64,000 bases of DNA from Paenibacillus sp. YN15 (GTDB lineage: Bacteria; Bacillota; Bacilli; Paenibacillales; NBRC-103111). Positions 53,994-63,878 of this stretch are shown piece after piece. The DNA is taken from positions 19,001-83,000 of the forward strand of contig NZ_QMFA01000032.1 of the NCBI RefSeq assembly GCF_003285005.1, written 5' to 3'. Both the position numbers and the translations under genes were made by a program. How positions within the stretch are numbered: position 1 is the stretch's first letter; each line of letters begins with the position of its first letter. A model generated the notes under the pieces. That model was not told where the DNA came from. It did not search any database and was given only the letters and a program-made list of their open reading frames with translations.

Positions 53994-56900
53994 TTAAGGA
54001 TTATCCGGCAGGAAGCGGCCGTAATAAATGCCTCTGCCGCCGGTGCCCACGTACACAACGCCGTATTGGCTTCGGTCGCCTGCCAGCGATTTGGGATCAT
54101 TCCCGATCTGGTAGGCGTCATGGCTGATGCGGGTCCAGGTGGCGCCCAGGTCATCGGAGCGGAAGATGCCGTCCTGGTTGTTGATTCTTCCGTATACATA
54201 GACGGAAGGGACGCTGCTGCCTGGAGCATTCTTCCCGAAGGAGAAAAGCAGCGCTTCCTGGACAGCGGCGATCTTGGTAAAGTTGCGTCCGGAATCCGAA
54301 GAACGGAACAGGCCGCCTTTGTTGGCACTGGCCCAGACCTCCCCCGCCATACCAGGGGCCGCCCGCACCCCGGCAATATCGGATGAGCCGCTGGCGGGCA
54401 ACTGGACCGTGGTTTGCCGGGTCCAATTCTTGCCGTCCTTGCTGATATAGAATCCGCCGGCCGCTGTGTCATACAGGTAGAAGGTATCTCCCGCTGCTCT
54501 ATCCGCCTCCAGGCCGTAGCGCCGGGAATTGTAGATATTGCCGGTATAGACGGGAGCGGGAACTCCATAGAACACCGTATCCTCCCAGGTTTGGCCGAAG
54601 TCCCGGGACAGCTTGGGGGTATGCCCGTTGGTCCAGATCACCACCAGAGGCAGGCCGTTGGCCTGCTTTTTGGAGGAAACCGCCACGCTGCCTCCGAAGC
54701 CGTAGGGATAGGTGACCTCCGTCCACGATTGGCCTCCATCGGTGGAGTAAGCGGCCCGGGGCGTTTCCCCCAGCTGGCTGCTGGCCAGACGGAACACATA
54801 GTTGGGGTCCGCCTCAGAGAAATCAAGGGCTGTATTCTCGCTGGTGGTGGGGCCGGACAAACGCACCGCGGGCACGGAAATATCCGTGGTAGAGAAGCCT
54901 CCTCTGTCCAGAGTGCCCATGATCAGCCTGCCGTTCGGCAGCGACAGCATCTTGAGAGCGCACAGCTCCTCAATGCCGTCTCCCGCCGCGATCCAGCTGA
55001 TGGCTTGGCTGGTAATGTTCAGGGTTTTGTGAATGCCCGCACCATGCAGATCGTACAGCTCTTCCGGGTGATGGGGATCAAACAGGAACTGGGAGCTGGC
55101 CCCGTAGGAATCTCCCTTGTATGTCCAGGATTGCCCGCCATTGGTGGACAGGTAGACCTTGGAAATCTCATAGTAGCCTTCCACGGCGACGAGAGTGCCG
55201 GGAGCGCCCGGCATAACCGCTATGGGGCCGAAGGGCTTGCCTGCGCCGGCTGAAGGTGTGACATTGGTCCAGGCGGAGCCGTTATACTTGAAGACGCCAT
55301 TGGTCGGCGCAGTGGCGACACTGAGATTGTTCCGGTTCAATCCGGTAATGGAGGTGACGTACAGATTGCCGTCACCGGCAACCGCCATGCGCCGGGGATA
55401 AACCGGCCCTGTTGTCAGGGAGGGCATGGTGGAGCTCCATGTGGCTCCTCCGTCGGTGCTTTTGTACACGCCGCTGCCCTCTACACCGATGTAGATGACC
55501 TTCGCTTTGCCGTTCACAGCGCCTGCGCTGTAGTCAAATTCCACATTGGTAACGCCTGCAGGCGCTGTGCCCAGGGGAATCGCCGTTACCTGCTGCCAGC
55601 TGGCTCCGCCGTTGAGAGAGCGCCACAGCCCGTCATACCGTGTGCCCACGTAGACGGTATCGGCATTGTACGGGTCCACCTGAATCCGCTCCCCGTCCAG
55701 CCGCTGGTCTCCTGCGCTGCCGGTGCTGTTGCCGTAGAAGCGCTTGTTCAGGTTGGTGCGCTGCCAAGTCTGGCCCCGGTCCGTGGATTTCAGCACATCA
55801 TGGGGCTCCGAGGGTTTGTTGCCGTACATGCCCGCCGCCACATAGACAATGTCCGGATTGGTGCGGGATACGGCAATGCCGTCGATGCCCAGGAGATTCA
55901 GCTCATTCAGTCCAAAGCTCTCCATCAGTGGAACCCATTCCTGGCTGACGGGATTCCAGCGGTACGCGCCGCCCACATCCGTCCGCACATATTTCAGCTC
56001 CGGCTCTGTGGGATGGATCACCATGCCGGTGACAAAGCCGCCGGGATAGATTTTCACATTGCCCCATTGGTAGCGGAAGCCGTCAACAATGTATTGCACC
56101 AGCTCCTGATCCGCAGGCAGCTGGAACAGATTCGCGGTATCGCTGAAAACCACAAGGCCGCTGTTATGCTGGAAGGCCTGTTTTCCGGACAACTGGGTGA
56201 CCGTCTCCGCGGAGACGAACAGCTGGCCGGACCGGGCGATGACGGGAGCGGGAATGGAAACATTTTGCCCATTAACCTTGACCTGGGAGCTTCCTGCCGT
56301 GAAAATAATCACCTTGCTGCCCTGGGTTACCGTCATGGTGACGGGATCGGCCGCTGTGGACACGGCGCCCAGACCCTCCGCCGTATATTTCAGCGGAACA
56401 TAAATCAGGCTTCCCTGGAAAAACGGCTTGACAGCCTCGTTGTTCATGTCAATGGCCCGGCGCACATTGTTGGCATACCCCTGGCTGTTCCCGGCGAACA
56501 GCATTACTGCCTGGCTGATCCGGGCGGCGATAGACTCGCGGATAATGCCGGAATGGCCCACCGTTTCCCCGGCTGATGCAGCGCGCTCCACCTGAAGGGT
56601 ATAGATGGTTTTGGAGGTGCCGTTCTCCGCGGTTGCTTCTATCGTCACCGTATTGGCGCCGACAGCAAGGGCAATCTCTCTGCCGGCTCCGGCGGCTACT
56701 GCCGTACCATTCACCTTCATGGACGAATAGAAGGGAGAACGGGCTTCCGGAGTGACAAGCAGGGTGGCAGCAATGCTGCTCACCTTCACCTGATAGCTGG
56801 TGATTCCAGGCTGAAAGGACAGATCTCCTTCGCTTAGCGACAGTCTGCCCAGGGCCGAGTCATTGCTTGCCGCAGCGGCCCGGGTAATGGTCAGGGTGTA

Positions 56901-58503
56901 GGTCTTCGTAGCGTTATTCTCCGCTTTGACCACAATTGTCACTGTGTTGACGCCTGGGGACAGGCTGACTACTTTGGCGGAGCCGGAGATGACCGCGGCG
57001 CCGTTGACGGTGATGCTCTGGTGGCTGGCGGAATTGGCAATGGGGGTGATGGCGACAGAAGACATGCTATACCCGGCCCCAACGGTATAGCTGGCGGTAT
57101 CCGGATGAAAAACGGGAGACAGGCTGCCTTTGCCCAGCGTCAGGCTGGCAAGGGTGGCATCCCCGCTGGCGGCGGAAGCGCGGTTGATGGTTACCGTATA
57201 CGTTTTGGAGGCGGGCTGGTTCAGCGCCGTCACGACGATGGTCACCGTATTCGGGCCTGCTGTCAAAGCAATGGTTTTGGGAGTGCCCGAGGTGGCCGGG
57301 CTTCCGTTAATGGTCAGGCTTACCTCGCTGGCGGAGCTTGCCGTGACCGCCGTCAGATTCAGACTGCTGACGGAGTTGGGCACGTTCAGGGTATAAGCCG
57401 CCGTACCCGGATCGAACACCGGCCCCAGCGCTCCTGTGTTGACAGTAAGGCTGCCGAGCTTCAAGTCGGGTTTGGGCGGCGGAACCGGAACCACGCTGTT
57501 GGGCGAAAAACGGACGGCGTCGGCGATAACATATCCGTTGCCGCTGGAGGGTGTCCCTTCATTTTTGATGCGCACCGTCTCATTTCCGTCGCCCGTAAAA
57601 TAATAGGTGCAAACCCGGAACCAGCGGAACCCGTTGACCTTCTGGTCCACAAGCACCGTCTGGCTCTCGTCATTGTGGCTGATCTCCACCGGCACATTGC
57701 CAGCCCGGTTGGTGCCGGAAACATAGGAAATATATACATTATAATTCCCTGCCGCAAGCCCTTGGGGCTTGTATTCCACGTACCGGTCCTTGCTGTCGCC
57801 GGGGGCGGTGTACAAGGAGTTGGCTCCGTACCGGCCCGCTGCTGTGCTGGTGGACCAGAAGCCCACCCGGGAAACCCCCGAGGAGTCGGAATTGTCCATT
57901 ACCTTATCGCCGCTCAATATTCCGTATTGGGGATTGGAGGCGGTGGGTTGGCTGACTGACAGTGGCATTGGCCGAGAAACGGACGGCATCGGCAATGACA
58001 TACCCGTCTCCGGAGGTAGGGGTGCCCGCATTCCTGATCCGCACAAAATCGGTTCCATCGGCGGAAAAATAATAGGTTCCCACGGATATCCATTGATAGC
58101 CGTTGACCTTTTGGTCCACGAGAACGGTGGAAAGCTCTCCGTCGTGGTAAATATCTACCGGCACATTGCTGGCCCGGTTGTTGGCGGACGTGTAGGATAT
58201 GTATACGTCATAGTAGCCGGCAGCCAGAGCGGAGGGGGTGTAAGTTACCGCTCTGTCCTTGCTGTCGGAGGGAGCGGTGTAGAGGGCATTGGCTCCGTAG
58301 CAGCCGGCGCTGGTGCTGGTGGACCAGGTTCCCGTTCTTTGTACCTGGGCGGTATCGGTGTTGTCAATGACCCGATCCCCGGGCAGAAGGGTATAATCCG
58401 GGTTATCCGCCGAAGCGGCGAAGGCGGGAATAGTCGGGACACAGACGGCCAGCAGCGTCAGAATAAGGAAGGATAGAAGCCAGCGAAAACCAGGTTTGTA
58501 CAT
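53994..58503 (-). pseudogene. Second GH74 enzyme gene, split by a frameshift
   Basis: Read through one frameshift, this encodes an exported protein of about 1500 residues: signal peptide, two golvesin-like domains, three cadherin-like domains, a stalk domain and a GH74 propeller ending YYGRFLPDNP. The propeller is close to that of the 22428 product and keeps RTDVGGAYRW and LDRGGF. It lacks Ig-like, CBM9-like and SLH parts, so it would be freely secreted. The first frame stops at 57904 and the second is open from 58058 to 53994. Between them TGAC is doubled (57953-57960); removing one copy restores a continuous ATVSQPTASNPQYG. AAAAGGAGG precedes ATG 58503, and composite promoter F is intact. 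Either recent inactivation or an assembly error is possible. Confidence 0.8.
57904..58503 (-). CDS. N-terminal open fragment of the frameshifted GH74 gene
   Basis: This 199-codon frame holds the signal peptide (to about 31) and the first golvesin-like domain (about 40-185, YYDVYISYTSANNRASNVPV). After the doubled TGAC it continues for 14 out-of-frame residues (HRLQSPIRNIERR) and stops. If translated, it would release a small secreted golvesin-like protein without enzyme. It is the only part of the gene with a start codon and ribosome binding site. Confidence 0.7.
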   Translation of the reverse strand: MYKPGFRWLLSFLILTLLAVCVPTIPAFAASADNPDYTLLPGDRVIDNTDTAQVQRTGTWSTSTSAGCYGANALYTAPSDSKDRAVTYTPSALAAGYYDVYISYTSANNRASNVPVDIYHDGELSTVLVDQKVNGYQWISVGTYYFSADGTDFVRIRNAGTPTSGDGYVIADAVRFSANATVSQPTHRLQSPIRNIERR

Positions 58504-58527
58504 AAATAGCCTCCTTTTGCTTTTAAA

Positions 58528-58603
58528 TGGTAGCGGTTACATCATACAGTTTGCTCTGGTGATTGAACATAAAAATATCTATGCAAACCTTTCATTTTCT
58601 ACT
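58528..58603 (-). promoter_or_regulatory. Composite promoter F
   Basis: On the minus strand, AGTAGAAAA (58603 leftward) and CATAGATATTTTTAT (58583 leftward) are 20 bases apart. The -10 box TATGAT is at 58546-58541. A cre-like TGTAACCGCTACCA follows at 58541-58528, matching 13 of 14 consensus positions. It drives the frameshifted GH74 gene. Confidence 0.75.
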
Positions 58604-58679
58604 GGAAGGGGTCAAGAGATTTCCTGCGGTTCACTGTGCGGGCAGATTTATACAGCCGGGCTCAAGCGGTTTTATTCAT

Positions 58680-58753
58680 AGTAGATATTTTAAGGCGGGT
58701 ATAGATATCTTTATGGTCAAAGTTCCGCAATGCAATAAATGAAAGGGATTACA
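58680..58753 (+). promoter_or_regulatory. Composite promoter D, without an intact gene
   Basis: AGTAGATAT (58680) and TATAGATATCTTTAT (58700) are 20 bases apart. The -10 region ATAAAT is at 58735-58740, and a cre-like TGAAAGGGATTACA follows at 58740-58753 (13 of 14). Downstream is only a 24-codon frame (58759-58833) and then decayed DNA, with a broken hydrolase gene at 59372. It stands back to back with promoter F. Confidence 0.65.
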
Positions 58754-59023
58754 AAATTATGAATAAAGGGGGCGGTGAAAGTGGGACGGTGCCACAGAAC
58801 AGGGCAACCGCGTTAGAATCGCTGTATGCTTAGTTGAAAGCATAGCCGAGCGCTTCCATTATTTGCGCCAATAAAACGGGCTAATTTGTAATGTCCACCC
58901 GTCAGTGCAGTGTTGCAGTGATTTCACAGCCTCAGGTCAACCCAGGAGGCATGTCCTGTTACAGGAGACAAAACGTTTGTTTTGTTTTTGATACAGCCAG
59001 AGCCCGTCATGTCATGGAAGTCT
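58754..59023. other. Non-coding decayed region after promoter D
   Basis: A short frame beginning MNKGGGESG (58759-58833) resembles a gene start but ends after 24 codons. No other coding sequence is supported before the repeat module at 59024. Confidence 0.45.
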
Positions 59024-59204
59024 AACGGCGGTGAAAGCCGTTATTTTCGCAAATACGCCGCGTGCAGAATCCTAACGGCGGCCAGAACCGTTATTTAAGC
59101 TGAGTAGCCTGTCAGAAGCTCGATCCGGCCCAAATAACGTCTCCTGCTTCCGTTAGAAATTCGATTTCCCTGTTTGGGAGCAAATAAGAGCTCTCACTTC
59201 CGTT
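59024..59204. repeat. Fold-back intergenic module 2 (four units, forward-forward-reverse-reverse)
   Basis: Units of the form AACGGNNGNNNNAGNCNTTATT occur on the plus strand at 59024-59045 and 59074-59095, and on the minus strand at 59133-59154 and 59183-59204. Unit starts are exactly 50 bases apart on both arms. The module is 181 bases. Confidence 0.75.
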
Positions 59205-59371
59205 AGAATCCCCCAAGCCTGGCGGCCATCGCCAGTCATGAAAATGGGGAGCGCCGGCGCGACATTTTCGTATAAATCCCCCATGGCTTTGCGGTCAGTA
59301 CCGCAGAAGAACCGTTCTAATGCAATTGCCCTGTGCCGCAGGATAAGGCGTTGACAATGAAATGAGGGATC

Positions 59372-59570
59372 GTGGGTGAAAAAAAGGGTTTGAGGAAAAG
59401 CGGATAGGGTTGCTCTTTTTAATGGTTCAGCTGCTGCTGCCCGGACTATTCGTTGCCGGAGCCACGGCGCTTCCGGAAAATCCAGATACATCGGAATGGT
59501 TTGCGTGGGAGTGGCCAGAGGAGGAAGCGGCTCTGGGCAGCGCCCTGGGGTGTTGGAGACAGGCCGGTAG
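59372..59570 (+). pseudogene. Broken third copy of the GH-A-type hydrolase gene
   Basis: A start GEKKGLRKSG hits a stop at 59405; one frame over it continues as a signal-peptide core (LFLMVQLLLPGLFVAGATA) and then LPENPDTSEWFAWEWPEEEAALGSAL. This matches the mature N-terminus of the 2676 product (IPENPDTSSWHVWELPNDALALGSPI). Homology ends near 59557 and repeat module 3 follows directly. The remaining 90 percent of the gene is absent. Confidence 0.85.
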
Positions 59571-59579
59571 ACTGCTGTT

Positions 59580-59770
59580 GCGGAACTCAGCGACTCTTAT
59601 AGGGGTGAAAACGGGAGTTTGGAGAATTAACGGAACCAAGAAACCGTTGCATCCCTGATTTGGCGAAAATGGGCGGGAAATCAGGCGGGGGCGGGGAATA
59701 AGGGCTTCTTAGTTCCGCACAGGCGGGAAAAAGCGGCAAAATGCCGCTTGTAAGAGTCGCACAGTTCCGC
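59580..59770. repeat. Fold-back intergenic module 3 (four units, forward-forward-reverse-reverse)
   Basis: Units resembling GCGGAACTNAGNGACTCTTA lie on the plus strand at 59580-59600 and (degenerate) 59627-59647, and on the minus strand at 59698-59718 and 59751-59770. Total length is 191 bases. It directly abuts the truncated hydrolase copy. Confidence 0.65.
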
Positions 59771-59880
59771 TACGCTCTTCTCTTCCGGGTGCAGGGGGAG
59801 ACGGAAGGGCAGGCCGTTATCCGGTGCGGGGATGGCTGGGGAGCAGATTCGGTCAGCACACGCGGCCCGCCACAACGCAA

Positions 59881-59913
59881 AAAAACCTGACGGTGATCTT
59901 TCGTCAGGTTTTT
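59881..59913. terminator. Terminator of the GH97/isomerase/hydrolase operon
   Basis: AAAAACCTGACG (59881-59892) pairs perfectly with CGTCAGGTTTTT (59902-59913), with an A-run on the left that becomes the U-run for minus-strand transcripts. Confidence 0.85.
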
Positions 59914-59944
59914 CTCATGAGGGATGCTGACCGAACGGCATTGA

Positions 59945-61009
59945 TTATAGCGCATTCTGCAAAAAGCGGAGGATATGGGCCACACTCTCCTTCCGAAACC
60001 GTCCGGCATGATCCCAATAGGTGCTGTGTCCATATCCGGACAAGGGGATGAACACCGCATCTGCGCTGGAGGATTTCAGCGCTTCATAGAAGCTGATAGA
60101 CTGATAGATCGGCACAAGCGGATCGGTGGTGCCGTGCATAAGAAGGAAGGAGGGCAAACCGGTCTTTTCGGCGGCGGAACCACCCCTCCATTGGCCCAAC
60201 CGGTGCAAGGGGCTGGCCTGCCTCCAGGCTTCCCCGTTTTGGTCGGGATGGCAGCCGACAAGAGCCTCCAGCGAGTCGGCGGACAATCCCTTCACGAGTC
60301 TTTCCCGCAGCTTGTTCAAGATCAAGCCAATGAGCCGCTTCGTAAGGAACGGGCTTTTTTGCATCATCTGCCCGATCCATCTGTCCAGCCTGCCGGCCAT
60401 CAGCTTCGTTACGCTCTGCCGCCATTCCCGCAGCTCCGGGAGATTGGTTGGGCCGGAGCAGGAGACCACCGCCTGAACCCGGTGGGAATGGAGGGGATAA
60501 GGCTCCCCCTCCCGAGGCGGGCAATCTCCCGCCAAGCCCAGCAGGCAGGCCAGGTGGCCGCCCGCGGAGCTTCCCCACACGCCGATCCGCTCCGGGTCTG
60601 CGCCCAGCTCCTCCGCATGGGCCCGCACCCAGCGGATGGCGGCCTGGCAGTCCTCCAGCTGGGCGGGAAATGGCGCAGCGCCGGTGAGCCGGTAATCGAT
60701 GCTGATCCGGATAAAGCCGGGGAAGAGCCAGAAGGCGTCGGGAACGGATTTGCGGCTGCCGGAGCTCCAGCCTCCCCCGTGGATATAGAGGACAACCGGC
60801 AGCCTGCCCCGGCCGCGGTCCAGCGGCCGCACCAGGTCCAGCAGGAGCGGTTGGCCGCCGCGTTCCGCATAGACCACATCCGCCATATGCTCCACCGCAT
60901 CGGGCCACCGGGCTCCCCCGGCCCCAGCCGGCCGTTTGCCGTTGTTCAGAGCGTCCATCCAATGGAAGCCAGGGTCCCGCCCAGCTTCTCCCGGTTCAAT
61001 CACCGCCAT
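59945..61009 (-). CDS. Alpha/beta hydrolase, BD-FAE/esterase-like
   Basis: A 354-residue cytoplasmic hydrolase. The oxyanion motif is YIHGGGW (about 76-82), the nucleophile is S148 in GSSAGG, and the acid and base are likely Asp in MHGTTDPLVP and His in GYGHST. This is the arrangement of carbohydrate acetyl- or feruloyl-esterase-like hydrolases. A region of about 80 residues between nucleophile and acid forms a lid. ATG 61009 is chosen because AGGAGG lies 9 bases upstream; ATG 61015 is an alternative. It is last in the operon with GH97 and the isomerase-like gene, so deacylation of imported sugars is a fair guess. Confidence 0.82.
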   Translation of the reverse strand: MAVIEPGEAGRDPGFHWMDALNNGKRPAGAGGARWPDAVEHMADVVYAERGGQPLLLDLVRPLDRGRGRLPVVLYIHGGGWSSGSRKSVPDAFWLFPGFIRISIDYRLTGAAPFPAQLEDCQAAIRWVRAHAEELGADPERIGVWGSSAGGHLACLLGLAGDCPPREGEPYPLHSHRVQAVVSCSGPTNLPELREWRQSVTKLMAGRLDRWIGQMMQKSPFLTKRLIGLILNKLRERLVKGLSADSLEALVGCHPDQNGEAWRQASPLHRLGQWRGGSAAEKTGLPSFLLMHGTTDPLVPIYQSISFYEALKSSSADAVFIPLSGYGHSTYWDHAGRFRKESVAHILRFLQNAL

Positions 61010-61033
61010 CTGCATTCTCCTCCTAAGCAAGCC

Positions 61034-61861
61034 CTATTGGTATGAAGCTCCCATGCCGTCCAGCAGCCCCTTGAGAGCCGCAGCGGCCACGGAGAAGGCC
61101 TCTGCCGGGTCCTTGTCCTTGTAGTCCGGCGTCCACCGCAGATGGGGCTCCAGGGAGAGGAAGCCCTGGAAGCTCCGCGACCGTAGCGCCTCCAGCAGCT
61201 CCGGCACCTGTCCGTCCCCTGTGCCTGCGGGAACCACCTTGCCCGTGTCCAACAGCGCATCCTTCACATGAATATAATCCGTATATTCCGCCAGCAGCGG
61301 ATACGCATCGGTCATGGGACGCGCGCCGCACCGGATAAAGTTGGCCGGATCGAAGGCGCAGCGCAGATAAGGAGAGGCGCAGGACTCCAGAATGTCCCGG
61401 CAGCGCTCCGGCGTGTCGCCATAAATATGGGTTTCATTTTCATGCAGCAGCGTAATCTTCGCTTCCTCGGCTATGGCGCATATGGCCTTCATCCGCTCCA
61501 GAACCTGCTCCCGGTACAGATCGGGATTCTCTCCCTTGGGCGTATAGAAGGAGAAAATGCGGATGTACGGGGCGCCGAAAAACCGGGCGGCGGCTATGGC
61601 CGTTTCGACCATCTGCAAATGGGGCTCGAAGGGATCGGAAATCTGGATTTTGCCGATGGGCGAGCCGATGGAGGAAACGCCCGCGCCTGCGGCGTCCAGC
61701 AGCCTCTTGGCTTCCGCAAGCTGCTCACGGTCCAATTGCAGCACATTCACTCCCCACATGCTGCGCAGCTCTAACCAGCGGATATGCTCCTGCTGGAGCC
61801 GGTTCAACTGGAGGACCGGATCATCGGCGATTTCATCGGCAAAAGCGGAAAGAGTAAACAT
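61034..61861 (-). CDS. Sugar phosphate isomerase/epimerase-like TIM barrel
   Basis: A 275-residue xylose-isomerase-like barrel. Likely metal ligands are spread over ITLLHENETHIYG (about 131-143), RCAFDPANF (about 165-173), DYIHVKD (about 190-196) and FLSLEPHLRW (about 232-241), ending in the usual acidic positions. Members include hydroxypyruvate isomerases, inosose dehydratases and 3-keto-sugar lyases or epimerases. ATG 61861 (MFTLSAFADEI) is preferred because GGAG lies 7 bases upstream. It lies between GH97 and the esterase-like gene. The reaction is unknown. Confidence 0.82.
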   Translation of the reverse strand: MFTLSAFADEIADDPVLQLNRLQQEHIRWLELRSMWGVNVLQLDREQLAEAKRLLDAAGAGVSSIGSPIGKIQISDPFEPHLQMVETAIAAARFFGAPYIRIFSFYTPKGENPDLYREQVLERMKAICAIAEEAKITLLHENETHIYGDTPERCRDILESCASPYLRCAFDPANFIRCGARPMTDAYPLLAEYTDYIHVKDALLDTGKVVPAGTGDGQVPELLEALRSRSFQGFLSLEPHLRWTPDYKDKDPAEAFSVAAAALKGLLDGMGASYQ

Positions 61862-61982
61862 AACGACACTCCTGTCTGTGGAATCCATATTTCAAAATAA
61901 GCTTACCAATGCGCCGTTGCCGGGACAATGCTTATCTCTTGACCTGAATGGTCAACTCTTTACCCGCCAGCGGAAAACAGGC

Positions 61983-63878
61983 TTAAATCGGAGACAGCTC
62001 CAGGGCAAAACCGCCGTTGGCAGCCATAGGAACGTTGATTTCCTCCCCGGCCCGCACCTTGAAGGCGGATACCTTCAACAGGCGCATATTATGCTCGTGC
62101 AGGGAAGGGCGGACGCGCCTGCCGTCCAGGAACCGGATCACGGCCTCATCCGGCGGCGGTAGGGCCCCCAGCGCCGCGTCGAATACCTGCATATCCGACA
62201 GATCGTCGCTGTACAGCACGGCCTCATATTCCCCTTCCGCCAGAAAATCCAGACGGAGCCGGGCGTTCCGCGGACGGCGGGCGCAGATGCCGCCTACAAA
62301 CCAGCTTGCGCCCCTCCGCCGGGCCATGGTGACATAGGAGGCGGGCGCTCCTTCCAGAAGGCGGGTCTCCTCCCACACTGCCGGCACATGCTCCAGGAAC
62401 GGGCGGCACGGGTGGTCCAGCAGAACGGAGGCCTTCTCCGCCAGATGAAGGACATAGCTGGTGAAGATGACGGCAAGCGCCGTTTGATGGGCGTCGGTGG
62501 TGCCGGTTGGGCGGGAATCATAAACCACAGGCGTATAATCCATGGGCCCAAGAGCGTTCCGGGTAAAGGGAAGGGTGCAGTTATGCGCCGCATCCGGCCC
62601 GGCGGGATTGAAGCGGCTGTAGTCCAAATAAAATTCGCTGCCCATCACACCCTCGTAGGTCAGCACATGGGGCCAGGTCCGGCTGGCGCCGCTTGGTTTG
62701 GTGCAGCCGTGGAAATTCAGCATCAGCCTGCATTCCGCCGCCAGCTCCGCCAGCATCCGGTATTGGGCCATCCGCTCCTGGGAGTCCGATTCGAAGAAGT
62801 CCACCTTCAGTCCCGCCACCCCCCAGGAGGCCCACAGCCGCAGCTTCTCCGCTGCCGCCCCGGGATCGCGCAGATCCTGACTGTGAACCCAAATCCAGAT
62901 GCCCACTCCCTTGGGCCGGCCGTATTCCACCATGGCGGGAATGTCGATATTGCCGGACCAGCCTCCGTCAATCAGAGAATATTCATAGCCCATGGCGGCG
63001 GCTGCATCGATATATTCCCGCATTCTCGCCGGGTCCTTGTGGGCGTCCTTGTCGCACATCCAGCTCCAGAGACTGCGGCCGGGCTTAATGAAGGAGGCAT
63101 CCTCCACAATGGAAGGAGGGCTCAGACTCTCCAGCAGGTTGGAGTTGACGATCTCCTCCAGACTGCCGATGAGCGCCGTCCGCCACGGTGTGGCGAAGGG
63201 AAGCTCCATAACCGTGGGGGCAAGCTGGTCGGGAGCCCGCTGCAGCATCAGGAGGGCCGGGTCCTCCCGGGCGGAGGCCAGATGGGAGCCGCCGTAGCCG
63301 CTTCCATAGGCTCCCGCCTCCGCATAGAGGGCCCAGACACCGCCGCCAAGCTGGGCCAGCAGCGGGAAGCCCCAGCCATTCTGGTGAAGCTCCTCGAGAG
63401 GCACCGGATGGTAGAAGTCCTCGTAGGAGAACAGCAGCTTCTGGGCGTACAGATTCACCGCGTCCGGGGGAACGCGGAAGCCGGTTGCTTCCCGGCGCAC
63501 GATTGCCGGCGCGCTCTCCGCGCGCCCCCCGCCATCCGGCAGAGACAGCCGGACAGCCGCGCCGTCATTGCTGACCCAGGCCTCCGCCTGGAGCAGGAAG
63601 CCGCTTTTTTCCAGCGTCCAGAGGAGGCGGTTGGCATGGGTGCGGCAGACAGGTTTTTTGAAGGCGGGGATGATGAATTCCTCATCGATGATTTTCTGAA
63701 CGGTTTCCTTGGGAGCAAGGCCCTGAGTGAAGTCGGCCCTATCCGTTTCCAGCCCCAGCGGCGAACGTCCGATCACAGGCAAGCCGGAGGCCTCCACCTG
63801 ATAGAACAGGCTGCCCCCTTCCAGAATAAACGTAAGAATAATATGCCTGTCAGGGGAAAATATCTGTTGCATGTCCAC
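61983..63878 (-). CDS. GH97-family alpha-glycosidase
   Basis: A 631-residue enzyme with the GH97 N-terminal beta-sandwich (about 5-240, LEGGSLFYQVEASGLPVIG), a TIM barrel (about 250-520) and a C-terminal beta domain. D360 in LKVDFFES suits the nucleophile of retaining GH97 alpha-galactosidases. The block RTWPHVLTYEGVMGSEF carries E409 and E415, one of which should be the acid. Inverting SusB-like members lack this Asp. It starts best at GTG 63878, 8 bases after GGAGG; the frame stays open to 63950. There is no signal peptide, unlike Bacteroides members, so it should act on imported oligosaccharides. Retaining alpha-galactosidase activity is inferred. Confidence 0.85.
   Translation of the reverse strand: MDMQQIFSPDRHIILTFILEGGSLFYQVEASGLPVIGRSPLGLETDRADFTQGLAPKETVQKIIDEEFIIPAFKKPVCRTHANRLLWTLEKSGFLLQAEAWVSNDGAAVRLSLPDGGGRAESAPAIVRREATGFRVPPDAVNLYAQKLLFSYEDFYHPVPLEELHQNGWGFPLLAQLGGGVWALYAEAGAYGSGYGGSHLASAREDPALLMLQRAPDQLAPTVMELPFATPWRTALIGSLEEIVNSNLLESLSPPSIVEDASFIKPGRSLWSWMCDKDAHKDPARMREYIDAAAAMGYEYSLIDGGWSGNIDIPAMVEYGRPKGVGIWIWVHSQDLRDPGAAAEKLRLWASWGVAGLKVDFFESDSQERMAQYRMLAELAAECRLMLNFHGCTKPSGASRTWPHVLTYEGVMGSEFYLDYSRFNPAGPDAAHNCTLPFTRNALGPMDYTPVVYDSRPTGTTDAHQTALAVIFTSYVLHLAEKASVLLDHPCRPFLEHVPAVWEETRLLEGAPASYVTMARRRGASWFVGGICARRPRNARLRLDFLAEGEYEAVLYSDDLSDMQVFDAALGALPPPDEAVIRFLDGRRVRPSLHEHNMRLLKVSAFKVRAGEEINVPMAANGGFALELSPI

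Noticed and set aside
57940..57975. Programmed ribosomal frameshift at the GH74 break
   Set aside because: There is no slippery heptamer or nearby ribosome-binding-like stimulator; a doubled TGAC explains the shift directly.
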